A DNA stretch of 64,000 nucleotides. Origin: Mesorhizobium sp. 1M-11 (GTDB lineage: Bacteria; Pseudomonadota; Alphaproteobacteria; Rhizobiales; Rhizobiaceae). A program made the position numbers and the translations under genes. The stretch is from the NCBI RefSeq assembly GCF_001303895.1, contig NZ_LJSD01000011.1, forward strand, positions 62,001 to 126,000, read 5' to 3'. The first letter of the stretch is position 1; every line of letters starts with the position of its first letter. Below, in pieces: positions 21,774-30,170 of this stretch. The notes under the pieces are model-generated. The model saw only the letters and a program-made list of their open reading frames with translations. It was not told where the DNA came from and searched no databases.

Positions 21774-22559
21774 CTAGAATAGCGACATCTGTTCGGTATC
21801 GTCGCCACCGGGTTTCTTGCGCCCCGGTTTGGCCGGCTTTTGCCCGGCCGTGACGTCCTCAGCCGACACGGCAAACCTCTCCTGGATTTCCGGACCCGAA
21901 TTGGCGACCTTGTTGACGAGGTCCGAAACCGGGATCGCCTCGAAGAACCCCTCCTCGACCGGGCGCAGGAGATCGGCGACATCCCGTGGCTCCCGGCCTC
22001 GGCAATCCAGCCAGCGCGAAAAATCCTCAGGATGGATCACGACCGGCATGCGGTCGTGGATATGGGCGATGTCGGCATTTGCGGTCGTGGTCATGATGGC
22101 GCCGGTATCCATCTCCGAGCCGCCAGGTTCCGCATAGGTCTCCATGAGCCCGGCAAAGGCGACGATGCCGCCGTTTTTCGGCCTCACCCAATAAGCCTGT
22201 CCTTTCCTGTTACCGGTCTGCCGCCATTCATAAAAACCGCTGGCCGGCACCAGGGTGCGGCGATGGCGCATAGCGGTACGAAAGGAGGCTTTCTCAGCCG
22301 CGCTTTCGGAGCGCGCGTTGATGAGAAGCGGAAACTGACGCGTGTCCTTGACCCAGGTCGGTATCAGCCCCCAGCGGACCAGCATGGAAGTGCGGTCGGA
22401 ACGGTTCGAACCGGGCGCCTTCGGAGCACCGGAAAGCACCATCGTGATGGGTTGCGTGGGCGCGATGTTATAGCGCGCCGGAAAGGGCTCGATATCATCC
22501 AACCCCAGGAAGGTCGTGGTCTGGTCCGGCGTCGCGGTCAGGGCAAAACGTCCGCACAT
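21774..22559 (-). CDS. SOS response-associated peptidase (SRAP/YedK/HMCES)
   Basis: 261-residue SRAP protein that forms a thiazolidine DNA-protein crosslink with abasic sites in single-stranded DNA and so shields them. The start is fixed by function: Cys2 in MCGRFALT must be N-terminal after Met removal, so ATG 22557-22559 is chosen although the frame continues upstream; GAGAT precedes it. The family motifs ARSE (INARSESAAEKASF), SGFYEW and HDRMPVV (IHDRMPVVI) are intact. The tail after residue ~225 is basic and Pro-rich. Confidence 0.92.
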   Translation of the reverse strand: MCGRFALTATPDQTTTFLGLDDIEPFPARYNIAPTQPITMVLSGAPKAPGSNRSDRTSMLVRWGLIPTWVKDTRQFPLLINARSESAAEKASFRTAMRHRRTLVPASGFYEWRQTGNRKGQAYWVRPKNGGIVAFAGLMETYAEPGGSEMDTGAIMTTTANADIAHIHDRMPVVIHPEDFSRWLDCRGREPRDVADLLRPVEEGFFEAIPVSDLVNKVANSGPEIQERFAVSAEDVTAGQKPAKPGRKKPGGDDTEQMSLF

Positions 22560-22688
22560 GGCGCATCTCATTTCTGTCTGGCCCCGAAAGTGGTGGTGGA
22601 AGCGCGTCGCCGCAACCGCTAAAGCTCGGTTTGGAAGCGCGATCCACAGCCATCGCGCGGTCTGGCAAACATCGGAAGACGCGGAGAA

Positions 22689-23114
22689 ATGACCCACAGG
22701 CAAACCATACCGTCGGTTTCCGTGGCGGTCGTCCATGGCGACACGGTGCTTCTGGTGAAGCGGGCCAGGCCGCCTTCGAAGGGAGTCTATGCCTTTCCTG
22801 GCGGCAAGGTAGAGGCCGGCGAAAGCCTGGAAGCAGCAGCGGAACGGGAGCTTCTTGAAGAGACCGGCCTCGAGGCTGCCGATCTTCGCCCGCTGATCGA
22901 AATATTCATCGACGGTTCCGCCGAAGGCCACCCGGTCGATTATCGTCTGACGGTGTTCGGCGCCCGCTATATCGGAGGCGAAGCCAGGGCCGACGATGAT
23001 GCCGAAACGGCCGCCTTCTATACTCTTGCCGAGATGGAAGCGATGCCGCTGGCCGGTTCCGTCTTTTCCGTTGCCAGGGACCTGCTGCAGCCGGAGAAAA
23101 AGCCGTTGGGCTAA
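22689..23114 (+). CDS. NUDIX hydrolase
   Basis: 141-residue NUDIX protein with a complete Nudix box: GGKVEAGESLEAAAEREL followed by LEETGLEA, carrying the G-x5-E-x7-R-E-U-x-E-E-x-G-U pattern that binds divalent metal and a nucleoside-diphosphate-linked substrate. It belongs to the MutT/ADP-ribose-pyrophosphatase-like group; the exact substrate is not predictable. It is divergent from the SRAP gene with 129 bases between them, and two genes downstream are on the same strand. Confidence 0.92.
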   Translation: MTHRQTIPSVSVAVVHGDTVLLVKRARPPSKGVYAFPGGKVEAGESLEAAAERELLEETGLEAADLRPLIEIFIDGSAEGHPVDYRLTVFGARYIGGEARADDDAETAAFYTLAEMEAMPLAGSVFSVARDLLQPEKKPLG

Positions 23115-23161
23115 GCTCAAGAACGCCTTGCAGCAGACAAATTGTTTCTTCACAAAGGCTT

Positions 23162-23539
23162 ATGATCCGCCCATTCCTCCCTCTCTTGCTTGGCATCGCC
23201 CTATTTGTGACCGCTCCGGCGCAACCAGCCGCGGCTGCCGAAGCGCCGTTCGAGCCTGGGCTGATGCGGCTGGCGGAGGTTTTGGGATCCCTGCATTTCC
23301 TGCGCAACCTCTGCGGCGAAAAGGGAGACCAGTGGCGAGATGAGATGCAGAAGCTTCTGGATTCCGAAAATCCCGATCCGGAACGGCGGGCGCGCTTCAT
23401 CGCAGCATTCAACAGGGGCTACCGTTCGTTCGGCAGCACCTACACACAGTGCACGTCTTCGGCCAGTGAGGCCATCAGCCGATACATGAAAGAGGGCGAG
23501 AAGCTCTCGCGCGACATCGCGTCGCGCTACGGCAATTAG
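23162..23539 (+). CDS. TIGR02301 family exported protein
   Basis: 125-residue exported protein with a clear signal peptide (hydrophobic core LPLLLGIALFVTAPA, cleavage near AAA at about residue 26). Two Cys (RNLCGEK and YTQCTS) probably form a disulfide in a short helical domain. This matches TIGR02301, a conserved alphaproteobacterial family of unknown function commonly found beside a NUDIX gene, as here (47 bases downstream of it). Probably periplasmic. Confidence 0.85.
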   Translation: MIRPFLPLLLGIALFVTAPAQPAAAAEAPFEPGLMRLAEVLGSLHFLRNLCGEKGDQWRDEMQKLLDSENPDPERRARFIAAFNRGYRSFGSTYTQCTSSASEAISRYMKEGEKLSRDIASRYGN

Positions 23540-23678
23540 CGAGCTGTTAACTTTTTCACCATTGTGGCAGCACAGCACCAAAGTCCTGTGGTAGGAACCT
23601 TAATGGGACATTAAAGGGACGGGTCAAGTTTGATCCTCATTTGAAGGGTCGCCGCTTGAATAAGGGTGGTAGTTGCGT

Positions 23679-23936
23679 ATGGGACACACAGCCAGCGATA
23701 TCGATGCCCTCGTCAGGGAAGAAAAGCGCCTGACCGCAGTCGAAAGCCATAGCGAAGCATGGGCCGAAGGGCTTTCTGCGGGTATCGAGCCGGATATCAT
23801 CGCGGAGGCAGCACTGGAAACCGCCTTTTGCGAGATGCTGCGCGCCAATGGCGAAACCGCAGCCCTTGCCCTGCTCGACAGGATGCGTGAAAAGGTGATT
23901 GCTGGGGTGTTCGAACCCGACCAAGTGCGGCACTGA
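23679..23936 (+). CDS. Small acidic helical hypothetical protein
   Basis: 85-residue protein with no family I recognise. It is predicted to be almost all helical, rich in Ala and Glu, and soluble: DIDALVREEKRLTAVES, then a repeat-like amphipathic run to the end. ATG 23679 follows an AAGGGTGG stretch; an in-frame TTG at 23673 adds two residues. Codon use matches the chromosome. It precedes a secreted protein gene by 91 bases and could be co-transcribed with it. Confidence 0.6.
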   Translation: MGHTASDIDALVREEKRLTAVESHSEAWAEGLSAGIEPDIIAEAALETAFCEMLRANGETAALALLDRMREKVIAGVFEPDQVRH

Positions 23937-24027
23937 ACCGACGCCCGGCGCCGACCGGCGGAATAGCCTTTCCGCCGCGCGGCGGCATACCGACCGGGCC
24001 TTGCCCGGCAGCATGGAGAGGCGGCCG

Positions 24028-24837
24028 GTGAAATTTTCGTCCTTCGACAGACCCCGTGGCCTGGCGTTCGGCGCTGGTTTCCTCGCGCTGACGTTTGCGA
24101 TCCCTTCGATCCTGCTGACGACATCTCGGCCAGCCCTCGCGCTCAGCGAAATCAGACGCGATGACGTTCAGGTCCCCGGCAAACGTCAGCAGATGGGACC
24201 CGAGGCACCAAAACCCGGTGTCGTGCCGTTGCCGGATCCGATCCAGACCGTTCCGCCAGCCCAAAAGACAACACCACCGGGGCAGGACGAGCCCGAGCAG
24301 GTCGAACCTGCCAAGCCCGGAGAAGGCAGTGGTAATCTCGCCCGGCCCCAGATCGATCCCACTGCGTCGTTGCCACCTGTGCAGTACGATCTCGCGAAAC
24401 TGCCGGAACCGGTACGGCGCATGCGCGAACTGATCATCGAGGCCTGCAAGACCGGCGACATTGAGAAGCTTCGCCCGCTGATCGGTACCGGCGATTCGCT
24501 CACGCAGCTTTCGCTGACCGACATCGAGGGCGACTCGATCGCCTTCCTCAAAGGTTTGTCTGGCGACACCGAGGGCCAGGAAATCCTGGCTATCCTGCAG
24601 GAAGTTCTGGACGCGGGTTATGTGCAACTGGACCCAGGCACGCCGCAGGAACTTTACGTCTGGCCTTATTTCTTCGCCTATCCGTTGGCCAAGCTCGATG
24701 CCAAGCAGCGGGTGGAGCTCTTCAAGATCGTCACCGCCGGCGACTATGAGGACATGAAGCAGTACGGCACCTACATCTTCTATCGGGTGGGGATCACCCC
24801 GCAGGGCCGCTGGACCTTCTTCGTGGCAGGCGATTGA
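24028..24837 (+). CDS. Exported conserved hypothetical protein
   Basis: 269-residue protein with an N-terminal signal or anchor (GLAFGAGFLALTFAIP, cleavage possible near ALA at 37-39), a Pro/Lys/Gln-rich spacer (about 50-105) and a compact C-terminal domain (VRRMRELIIEACKTGDIEK through TPQGRWTFFVAGD). The C-terminal domain is the kind annotated as hypothetical in many Rhizobiales. GTG 24028 with GGAGAGG six bases upstream is preferred; ATG 24013 lies on the ribosome-binding site itself. Probably periplasmic; function unknown. Confidence 0.75.
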   Translation: MKFSSFDRPRGLAFGAGFLALTFAIPSILLTTSRPALALSEIRRDDVQVPGKRQQMGPEAPKPGVVPLPDPIQTVPPAQKTTPPGQDEPEQVEPAKPGEGSGNLARPQIDPTASLPPVQYDLAKLPEPVRRMRELIIEACKTGDIEKLRPLIGTGDSLTQLSLTDIEGDSIAFLKGLSGDTEGQEILAILQEVLDAGYVQLDPGTPQELYVWPYFFAYPLAKLDAKQRVELFKIVTAGDYEDMKQYGTYIFYRVGITPQGRWTFFVAGD

Positions 24838-24940
24838 GCAAAGCCTCCCCTCTGTAACCGCAGCGACTGCGGTAACACTCATCGCGAGACGCGGTGACGA
24901 TACAGCCAGAAGACGAGACGAACGGTCCCGCCAAACACAG

Positions 24941-26272
24941 CTAGGCGACAACAGCTTCCGAGAATTCGACCGTCCTGCCCTGCGACGGCGTGACAATCTC
25001 GCCTTCCCACATGACGCGGGTGCCCCGAATGATCGTGCCTACCGGCCAGCCGGTGACTTCCCTGCCGTCGTAAGGCGTCCAGCCGGCGCGCGAGCCCGCC
25101 TGGGCGTTGGTGATGGTTTCGCGTCGCTTCATGTCCACGACCGTGAAATCGGCATCGTAGCCGGCGGCTATGCGCCCCTTGCGCGCCATGCCGAAGATGC
25201 GGTTCGGGCCGTGGCTGGAGAGATCGACGAAGCGCTCCAAGGTGAGCCGGCCGGCATTGACGTGATCCAGCATGATCGGAACCAGCGTTTGCACGCCGGT
25301 CATACCTGACGGCGAGGCCGGATAGGGTTTTGCCTTCTCGGCCAACGTATGCGGCGCATGATCGGAGCCCAGTACATCGACAACCCCTTGGCTTATGCCG
25401 TGCCAGATGCCGTCGCGGTGGCGCGCGGCGCGCACCGGCGGATTCATCTGCAGAAGGGTGCCAAGGCGTGCATAATCATCCGAACTCATCGTCAGATGGT
25501 GCGGTGTCGCCTCGCAGGTGGCGACATCCTTGTGCTGTTCGAGGAAAGCGATCTCTTCCGCGGTAGAGATGTGAAGAACATGGATGCGCGCGCGGGTCTG
25601 GCGGGCGATCCGCACGAGGCGCTCCGTACACTGGAGGGCCGCGATTTCGTCGCGCCATATCGGGTGCGAAGACGGATCGTTCTCGATTCGCATGCCGAGG
25701 CGCTCGCGTAGGCGAAATTCGTCTTCCGAGTGGAACGCCGCGCGGCGGCGCGTATTGCGCAGGATGGAGGCTACGCCTTCGTCGTCCTCAACCAGCAAAT
25801 CGCCGGTGGACGAGCCCATGAACACCTTGATGCCGGCAGCGCCCGGTAACCGCTCCAGTTCGGCAACGTCGCCGGCATTGTCGCGCGTACCGCCGACCCA
25901 GAAGGCGAAGTCGCAATGCATGCGTCCCGTGGCTCGCCTGACCTTGTCGACGAGCGTAGCCTCACTGGTGGTCAGTGGATTGGTGTTGGGCATTTCGAAG
26001 ACGGCGGTCACGCCACCCAGAACCGCAGCACGGGAACCGGTCTCGAGATCTTCCTTGTGCTCGAGGCCCGGTTCACGGAAGTGAACCTGGCTGTCGACAA
26101 CCCCCGGCAGCACATGCAGGCCACTGCAATCAACGGTCTTCCCCGCGGAAGCGGCAGCAAGGTCGCCGATTGCGGCGATCCTGCCGCCATTCACGCCAAT
26201 GTCGCGCTGGCCGATGCCATCATGATTGACGACAATGCCGCCCTTGAGGATGAGGTCATAGGTCACTGCCAT
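24941..26272 (-). CDS. pyrC: Dihydroorotase (class I, PyrC-type)
   Basis: 443-residue amidohydrolase that closes carbamoyl-aspartate to dihydroorotate in pyrimidine synthesis. Metal ligands are in DSQVHFREPG (HxR near residue 60), the carboxylated Lys in GIKVFMGSSTG, His in LHISTAEE and Asp in LGSDHAPHT. It stands apart from an aspartate transcarbamoylase gene, so a related hydantoinase-like role cannot be fully excluded. ATG 26272 (MAVTYDLILKGG) is preferred to the longer frame, which would overlap the divergent ygfZ promoter region. Confidence 0.9.
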   Translation of the reverse strand: MAVTYDLILKGGIVVNHDGIGQRDIGVNGGRIAAIGDLAAASAGKTVDCSGLHVLPGVVDSQVHFREPGLEHKEDLETGSRAAVLGGVTAVFEMPNTNPLTTSEATLVDKVRRATGRMHCDFAFWVGGTRDNAGDVAELERLPGAAGIKVFMGSSTGDLLVEDDEGVASILRNTRRRAAFHSEDEFRLRERLGMRIENDPSSHPIWRDEIAALQCTERLVRIARQTRARIHVLHISTAEEIAFLEQHKDVATCEATPHHLTMSSDDYARLGTLLQMNPPVRAARHRDGIWHGISQGVVDVLGSDHAPHTLAEKAKPYPASPSGMTGVQTLVPIMLDHVNAGRLTLERFVDLSSHGPNRIFGMARKGRIAAGYDADFTVVDMKRRETITNAQAGSRAGWTPYDGREVTGWPVGTIIRGTRVMWEGEIVTPSQGRTVEFSEAVVA

Positions 26273-26342
26273 CCGCTCCGGCCCTTGTGTGGGAATTGCC
26301 TGCGGCTTACGTAATGGCTCTTCGAAATGCAAGATCAGGCCC

Positions 26343-27206
26343 ATGCCGACAACCCTTCTCGCTGACCGCGCCCTTGTCTCCGTTTCCGGCCTTGAAGCCG
26401 AACACTTCCTGCAAAATATCCTGACCGTCGATCTCGACGTGCTTGGTCAAGGCGAAGCCAAACCGGGCGCGCTGCTGGCGCCGCAAGGCAAGATCCTGTT
26501 CGATTTCCTGGTCTCCCGCGTCGGCGAAGATGCCTTTCGGCTGGAATGCCGCGCCGATATCGCCGACGATTTCATCAAGCGGCTGATGTTCTACCGGCTG
26601 CGCGCCAAGGTCGATATTTCCAAGCAGGAACAGGACGTTGTTGCCGTTTCGTGGCAGGCTGATTCAACCGCTTCGCAAAATGATTCAAGCACCGGCGTAT
26701 ACGACCGCCGCTTCAACCTTCCCGTGATCCGCTTCTACGAAACGCCATTGCCCGCCGCAGATGCCACGCTGGCTGACTGGGATGCCTTCCGCCTTTCACA
26801 GGGTGTGGCCGAAAGCGGTCCGGACTACGCGCTGAACGACGCCTTTCCGCATGATGTGCTGCTCGACCAATTGGACGGCATCGGCTTCAAGAAAGGCTGC
26901 TTCATTGGCCAGGAAGTGGTTTCGCGCATGCAACATCGCGGTACAGCTCGCCGACGCGTGCTGCTGGTGGAGGCTGCCGGTGCCCTGCCCGCCTCGGGCA
27001 CGGAGTTGACGGTCGGCGGCCGCCCCGTCGGTACGCTCGGCTCAGTGTCAGGCACACGCGGCCTGGCCATTGCCCGTATCGACCGCGTCAAGGCGGCGAT
27101 GGACGCCAGCCAGGAAATCAGCGCTGGCGGTGTCGCCGTATCGCTCTCCATTCCCGGTTGGGCACGCTTCACCTTCCCTGAGGCCGCCAGCGCGGAAGAC
27201 GCCTGA
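26343..27206 (+). CDS. ygfZ: YgfZ/IbaG-type folate-binding iron-sulfur protein
   Basis: 287-residue GcvT-like protein with the YgfZ hallmark KGCFIGQEVVSRM near residue 200, whose Cys is essential in E. coli. YgfZ binds tetrahydrofolate and helps assemble or repair some [4Fe-4S] enzymes. ATG 26343 (MPTTLLADRALV) is the conserved start. It overlaps the HD-hydrolase gene by one base (TGATG) and is divergent from the dihydroorotase gene. Confidence 0.93.
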   Translation: MPTTLLADRALVSVSGLEAEHFLQNILTVDLDVLGQGEAKPGALLAPQGKILFDFLVSRVGEDAFRLECRADIADDFIKRLMFYRLRAKVDISKQEQDVVAVSWQADSTASQNDSSTGVYDRRFNLPVIRFYETPLPAADATLADWDAFRLSQGVAESGPDYALNDAFPHDVLLDQLDGIGFKKGCFIGQEVVSRMQHRGTARRRVLLVEAAGALPASGTELTVGGRPVGTLGSVSGTRGLAIARIDRVKAAMDASQEISAGGVAVSLSIPGWARFTFPEAASAEDA

Positions 27207-27814
27207 TGGCGGACCGTATCGGCGCGCCGCCGCGAGCCTGGCAGCGCATGCTGTCGGGACGAAGGCTCGACCTGCTCGACCCTTCCCCACTCGACATCGA
27301 GATCGGCGATATCGCGCATGGCCTTGCCCGCGTCGCGCGCTGGAATGGCCAGACCTCCGGGGATCATGCCTTTTCGGTGGCTCAACACTCACTGCTGGTC
27401 GAAGAGATTTTCCGCACCATCGTTCCGTCAGCGCCACCGGCTGCACAACTGACGGCGTTGCTGCACGATGCGCCTGAATATGTCATCGGCGACATGATCT
27501 CGCCGTTCAAATCCGTGGTGGGCGGCGGCTACAAAACCTGCGAGGAACGGCTGCAGCATGCCATTCATCTGCGCTACGGATTGCCGGCTTCGATAGGTCA
27601 GGGCCTGAAGAAGGATATCAAGCGCGCCGACCAGATCGCCGCCTATTTCGAGGCGACAACGCTGGCCGGCTTTGGGTTGGCGGAGGCAGCGGAGTTCTTC
27701 GGCCGCCCCCGCGGATTTTCCACCGACCAGTTCGACCTCACGCCCAAGCCAGCGCGACAGGTGGAAAAGGCGTTCATGGCCCGCTTCCACAAGATCGAAG
27801 CCGATTTGCGGTAG
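27206..27814 (+). CDS. HD-domain hydrolase (YfbR-like)
   Basis: 202-residue HD-superfamily phosphohydrolase. Metal ligands are visible as AQHSLLVEE, the HD pair in LLHDAPEYVIGD and a downstream Asp in KRADQIAAYF. The YfbR-like subgroup acts as 5'-nucleotidase on deoxynucleoside monophosphates; this activity is inferred. Its ATG shares a base with the ygfZ stop, so the two are coupled. A RIME-like repeat begins directly after its stop codon. Confidence 0.88.
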   Translation: MADRIGAPPRAWQRMLSGRRLDLLDPSPLDIEIGDIAHGLARVARWNGQTSGDHAFSVAQHSLLVEEIFRTIVPSAPPAAQLTALLHDAPEYVIGDMISPFKSVVGGGYKTCEERLQHAIHLRYGLPASIGQGLKKDIKRADQIAAYFEATTLAGFGLAEAAEFFGRPRGFSTDQFDLTPKPARQVEKAFMARFHKIEADLR

Positions 27815-27815
27815 G

Positions 27816-27917
27816 GCAATTCCAGGAAAAAGTGTGCAACGGTTTTCCGTCCGGAATTGCGAAAAAACAAAAAGTTAGAGCGTTTCCGCGTTTCCGTGAA
27901 AAACGGAAACGCTCTAG
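27816..27917. repeat. RIME-like intergenic repeat, copy 1
   Basis: About 102 bases with two nested inverted repeats: GCAATTCC...GGAATTGC (27816-27860) and AGAGCGTTTCCG...CGGAAACGCTCT (27877-27915). It is about 85-90% identical by eye to a second copy at 50658-50757 and matches the RIME class of intergenic mosaic elements common in Rhizobium, Mesorhizobium and Brucella. It lies between two convergent genes, where it could fold as a bidirectional transcript end. Confidence 0.85.
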
Positions 27918-27919
27918 AT

Positions 27920-28237
27920 TCAGCCTTCCACGAAGCGCAAGCCGACCACGCCGACAATGATAAGCGCGATACAACCGACTCTGAGTGGTGTGGCCGGATC
28001 GCCGAACAGCACCATGCCGAGGGTCGCGATGCCAACCGCACCGATACCTGTCCACACAGCGTAAGCAGTGCCTGCCGGCAGGTGGCGCATGGCGAAAGTC
28101 AGGACGAAGACGCTGAGCAGCGCGAAGAAAATGCCGCCGACACTCGGCCAGAACCGCGTCCAGCCCTCGGCATATTTCAGCGAAACCCCCATCGCGATTT
28201 CGATGACGCTCGCTACAAGAAGCAGCAACCAAGCCAT
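27920..28237 (-). CDS. SMR family exporter (SugE/Gdx-like)
   Basis: 105-residue four-helix small multidrug resistance protein. The start MAWLLLLVASVIEIAMG carries the essential Glu13, followed by SLKYAEGWTRFWPS as in SugE/Gdx guanidinium exporters, and AMRHLPAGTAYAVWTGIG in helix 3. Either guanidinium or quaternary-ammonium export is possible. ATG 28237 is preceded by AAAGGAGGG, which fixes the start. It is divergent from an HxlR regulator and ends next to the repeat. Confidence 0.88.
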   Translation of the reverse strand: MAWLLLLVASVIEIAMGVSLKYAEGWTRFWPSVGGIFFALLSVFVLTFAMRHLPAGTAYAVWTGIGAVGIATLGMVLFGDPATPLRVGCIALIIVGVVGLRFVEG

Positions 28238-28280
28238 TCCGGCCCTCCTTTGATATTCAGATGCGAGCTCATGTGTGTTA

Positions 28281-28320
28281 ATAGGAACCAAAGAGCAATT
28301 ACGCACCTTTTGGTGCCTAT
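28281..28320. promoter_or_regulatory. Inverted-repeat operator between SMR and HxlR genes
   Basis: ATAGGAACCAAA (28281-28292) and TTTGGTGCCTAT (28309-28320) are inverted copies with one mismatch in 12, separated by 16 bases. The site sits in the 92-bp divergent promoter region just before the hxlR-type start, as expected for autoregulation and control of the SMR exporter. Confidence 0.6.
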
Positions 28321-28329
28321 AGGTTTTTA

Positions 28330-28710
28330 ATGGCTGCGCCAAATGTTTATGATTCTGCCTGTTCCGCGCGGGATGCGCTGGAACTGATCGCCTCGAAATG
28401 GGCGATGCTGATCTTGCCGGCTTTATCCAGAGGGCCGATGCGCAACAGCGCGCTGCTGAGGAAAATCGGTGGTATTTCGCAGAAGATGCTGACGCAGACG
28501 CTAAAGGACCTGGAACGCAACGGACTGGTGATCCGGCAGGACATGCAAACCGTGCCGCCGCATGTCGAATACAGGCTAAGCGCTCTCGGCAACTCGCTCA
28601 GCGAAGCGCTGATCACGCTTGACCGCTGGGCGGAGCGTCATTCGAGTGATCTCGATGCCGCACGCGAGCGCTTCGACGCCGACCACCGGGCACGAACAGA
28701 AACCGCCTAG
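28330..28710 (+). CDS. HxlR family transcriptional regulator
   Basis: 126-residue winged-helix regulator: the N-terminal Cys (SACSARDALELIASKWAML) and GGISQKMLTQTLKDLERNGLV recognition region are diagnostic of HxlR/MarR-like proteins, many of which sense aldehydes or oxidants through that Cys. It is divergent from the SMR exporter and probably controls it. Its TAG stop overlaps the TAG stop of the convergent ATP-grasp gene within a single CTAG. A weak AGG lies before ATG 28330. Confidence 0.88.
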   Translation: MAAPNVYDSACSARDALELIASKWAMLILPALSRGPMRNSALLRKIGGISQKMLTQTLKDLERNGLVIRQDMQTVPPHVEYRLSALGNSLSEALITLDRWAERHSSDLDAARERFDADHRARTETA

Positions 28711-30170
28711 CGCCCTTGCCGCTCAAGGCTGTCGAGGAACCATTGTGTCAGCCGCACCCAGACCTCGTCTTTCTCGCCGGTGTCTTCGCAGCCATGGTCG
28801 AGATTCGGGTTGTCGTTGACCTCGATGACGAAGACCCCATCCTTGGTTTCTTTCAAGTCGACGCCATAGAGGCCATCACCGATACACCGAGCGGCCTTCA
28901 CTGCCGTCTGCACCGCATGTGCCGGTGCATCCTTCAGGGTAAAGGTCTTGAAACCACCCTCGTCGGGCTTGCCGGCGCGGTCGTGATTGACGATCTGCCA
29001 GTGCTGCTTGGCCATCAGATACTGCACGGCAAACAGCGGCTCGCCGCCCAGCACGCCAATACGCCAGTCATAGTCGGTCGGGATGAACTTCTGCGCGACG
29101 AGCAGGTCGGAATCCTCCAGCCAGTCCGTCGCCAGCTTCTTCAACTCACCGAAATCCTTGCATTTCTTGACGCCACGCGAGAACGCGCTGTCGGGTATTT
29201 TGAGGACCAGCGGAAAACCAAGCGTGTCGGCAGCCACTTCCAGGTCAGACGGGCCGGCGATCATCACGGTGGGCGGCACCGGCACGTCGTTGAAAGCCAT
29301 CAACTCGTTCAGATAGACCTTGTTGGTGCAGCGGATCATCGACAGAGGATCGTCGATCACCGGCATGCCCTCCTGCTGGGCACGGCGCGCGAAGCGGTAG
29401 GTGTGATTAGAAATCGACGTGGTCTCGCGGATGAACAGCGCGTCGTAGTTGGCGACCTTGGCCAGATCTTTCTTTGTGATCGGCTCGACCTCCACGCCCA
29501 TCTTTTCGGCGATGCGGGCCCAATAGCGCAGCGAAGAGATCGCCGAGGGCGGCAGCTGCTCATGCGGATCGACGAGCGTTGCGAAAGTGTAGCGTGCCGG
29601 AGTGCGTGCCTTGCTGTCGCGCCATTCGCGGCCGGTGTAGACATCGAGGCATTCAAGGAAGCGTTTTTCCTCCTCTTCCGTCATACGTGCCAACGGGTAG
29701 AAGCCTATCTTGCGGATCGTCGCCCACTCGCCCGCGTCGGTTACCGCCACCTCCAGTGCCGGCGCCCGGAACCAATCGAACAGGAGCTTGGCAAAACGAT
29801 CCCAGGCCTTGCCGGGACCGATGCCGAAGAAGATGTGTACCTTGGCCGGGAAGGCGCCGCCGAGATCCTTGCGGCACTTGTTCAATGCCAGTTCCAGCTC
29901 CGGCAGCGCATGCTCATAGAGCTTGCGCTCGGAGAGATCGATCATCGTCTCGACGGTCGGGATAACCTTGTGGCCGCGCGAGCTCGCCAGCAGCGAGGCG
30001 TAGTAGCCGCGGCTCTGGTAGTCATAGCGGTTGGAAAGGTTGATGACCTTCGGGCGCTGGCCGCGGAACAGGGCCGGATGGGCTAGATAGTCCCGGTTGG
30101 TGATGACCTTGTGCGGTGTCGCCACCTGGTCGAGATCGTTCTGCCTGCCGGTGAGGATGACCCAGGTCAT
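28707..30170 (-). CDS. RimK-like ATP-grasp ligase with RLAN domain
   Basis: 487-residue protein. Residues ~1-200 form the RLAN (RimK-like ATP-grasp N-terminal, PF14401-type) domain, with NLSNRYDYQSRGYYASLLAS typical of it; residues ~225-480 are a RimK-class ATP-grasp domain with ATP-binding LVLKIPDSAFSRGVKK and metal-binding EVNDNPNLDHG. RimK enzymes join a carboxylate to an amine, such as adding Glu to a peptide. The ATG overlaps the upstream GNAT-C39 gene by four bases. Iyer and co-workers predicted that this pair makes or modifies a peptide; no substrate is known. Confidence 0.85.
   Translation of the reverse strand: MTWVILTGRQNDLDQVATPHKVITNRDYLAHPALFRGQRPKVINLSNRYDYQSRGYYASLLASSRGHKVIPTVETMIDLSERKLYEHALPELELALNKCRKDLGGAFPAKVHIFFGIGPGKAWDRFAKLLFDWFRAPALEVAVTDAGEWATIRKIGFYPLARMTEEEEKRFLECLDVYTGREWRDSKARTPARYTFATLVDPHEQLPPSAISSLRYWARIAEKMGVEVEPITKKDLAKVANYDALFIRETTSISNHTYRFARRAQQEGMPVIDDPLSMIRCTNKVYLNELMAFNDVPVPPTVMIAGPSDLEVAADTLGFPLVLKIPDSAFSRGVKKCKDFGELKKLATDWLEDSDLLVAQKFIPTDYDWRIGVLGGEPLFAVQYLMAKQHWQIVNHDRAGKPDEGGFKTFTLKDAPAHAVQTAVKAARCIGDGLYGVDLKETKDGVFVIEVNDNPNLDHGCEDTGEKDEVWVRLTQWFLDSLERQGR

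Noticed and set aside
24857..24873. Hairpin ACCGCAG / CTGCGGT between convergent genes
   Set aside because: Stem is only 7 bp and there is no T-run, so a terminator cannot be claimed.
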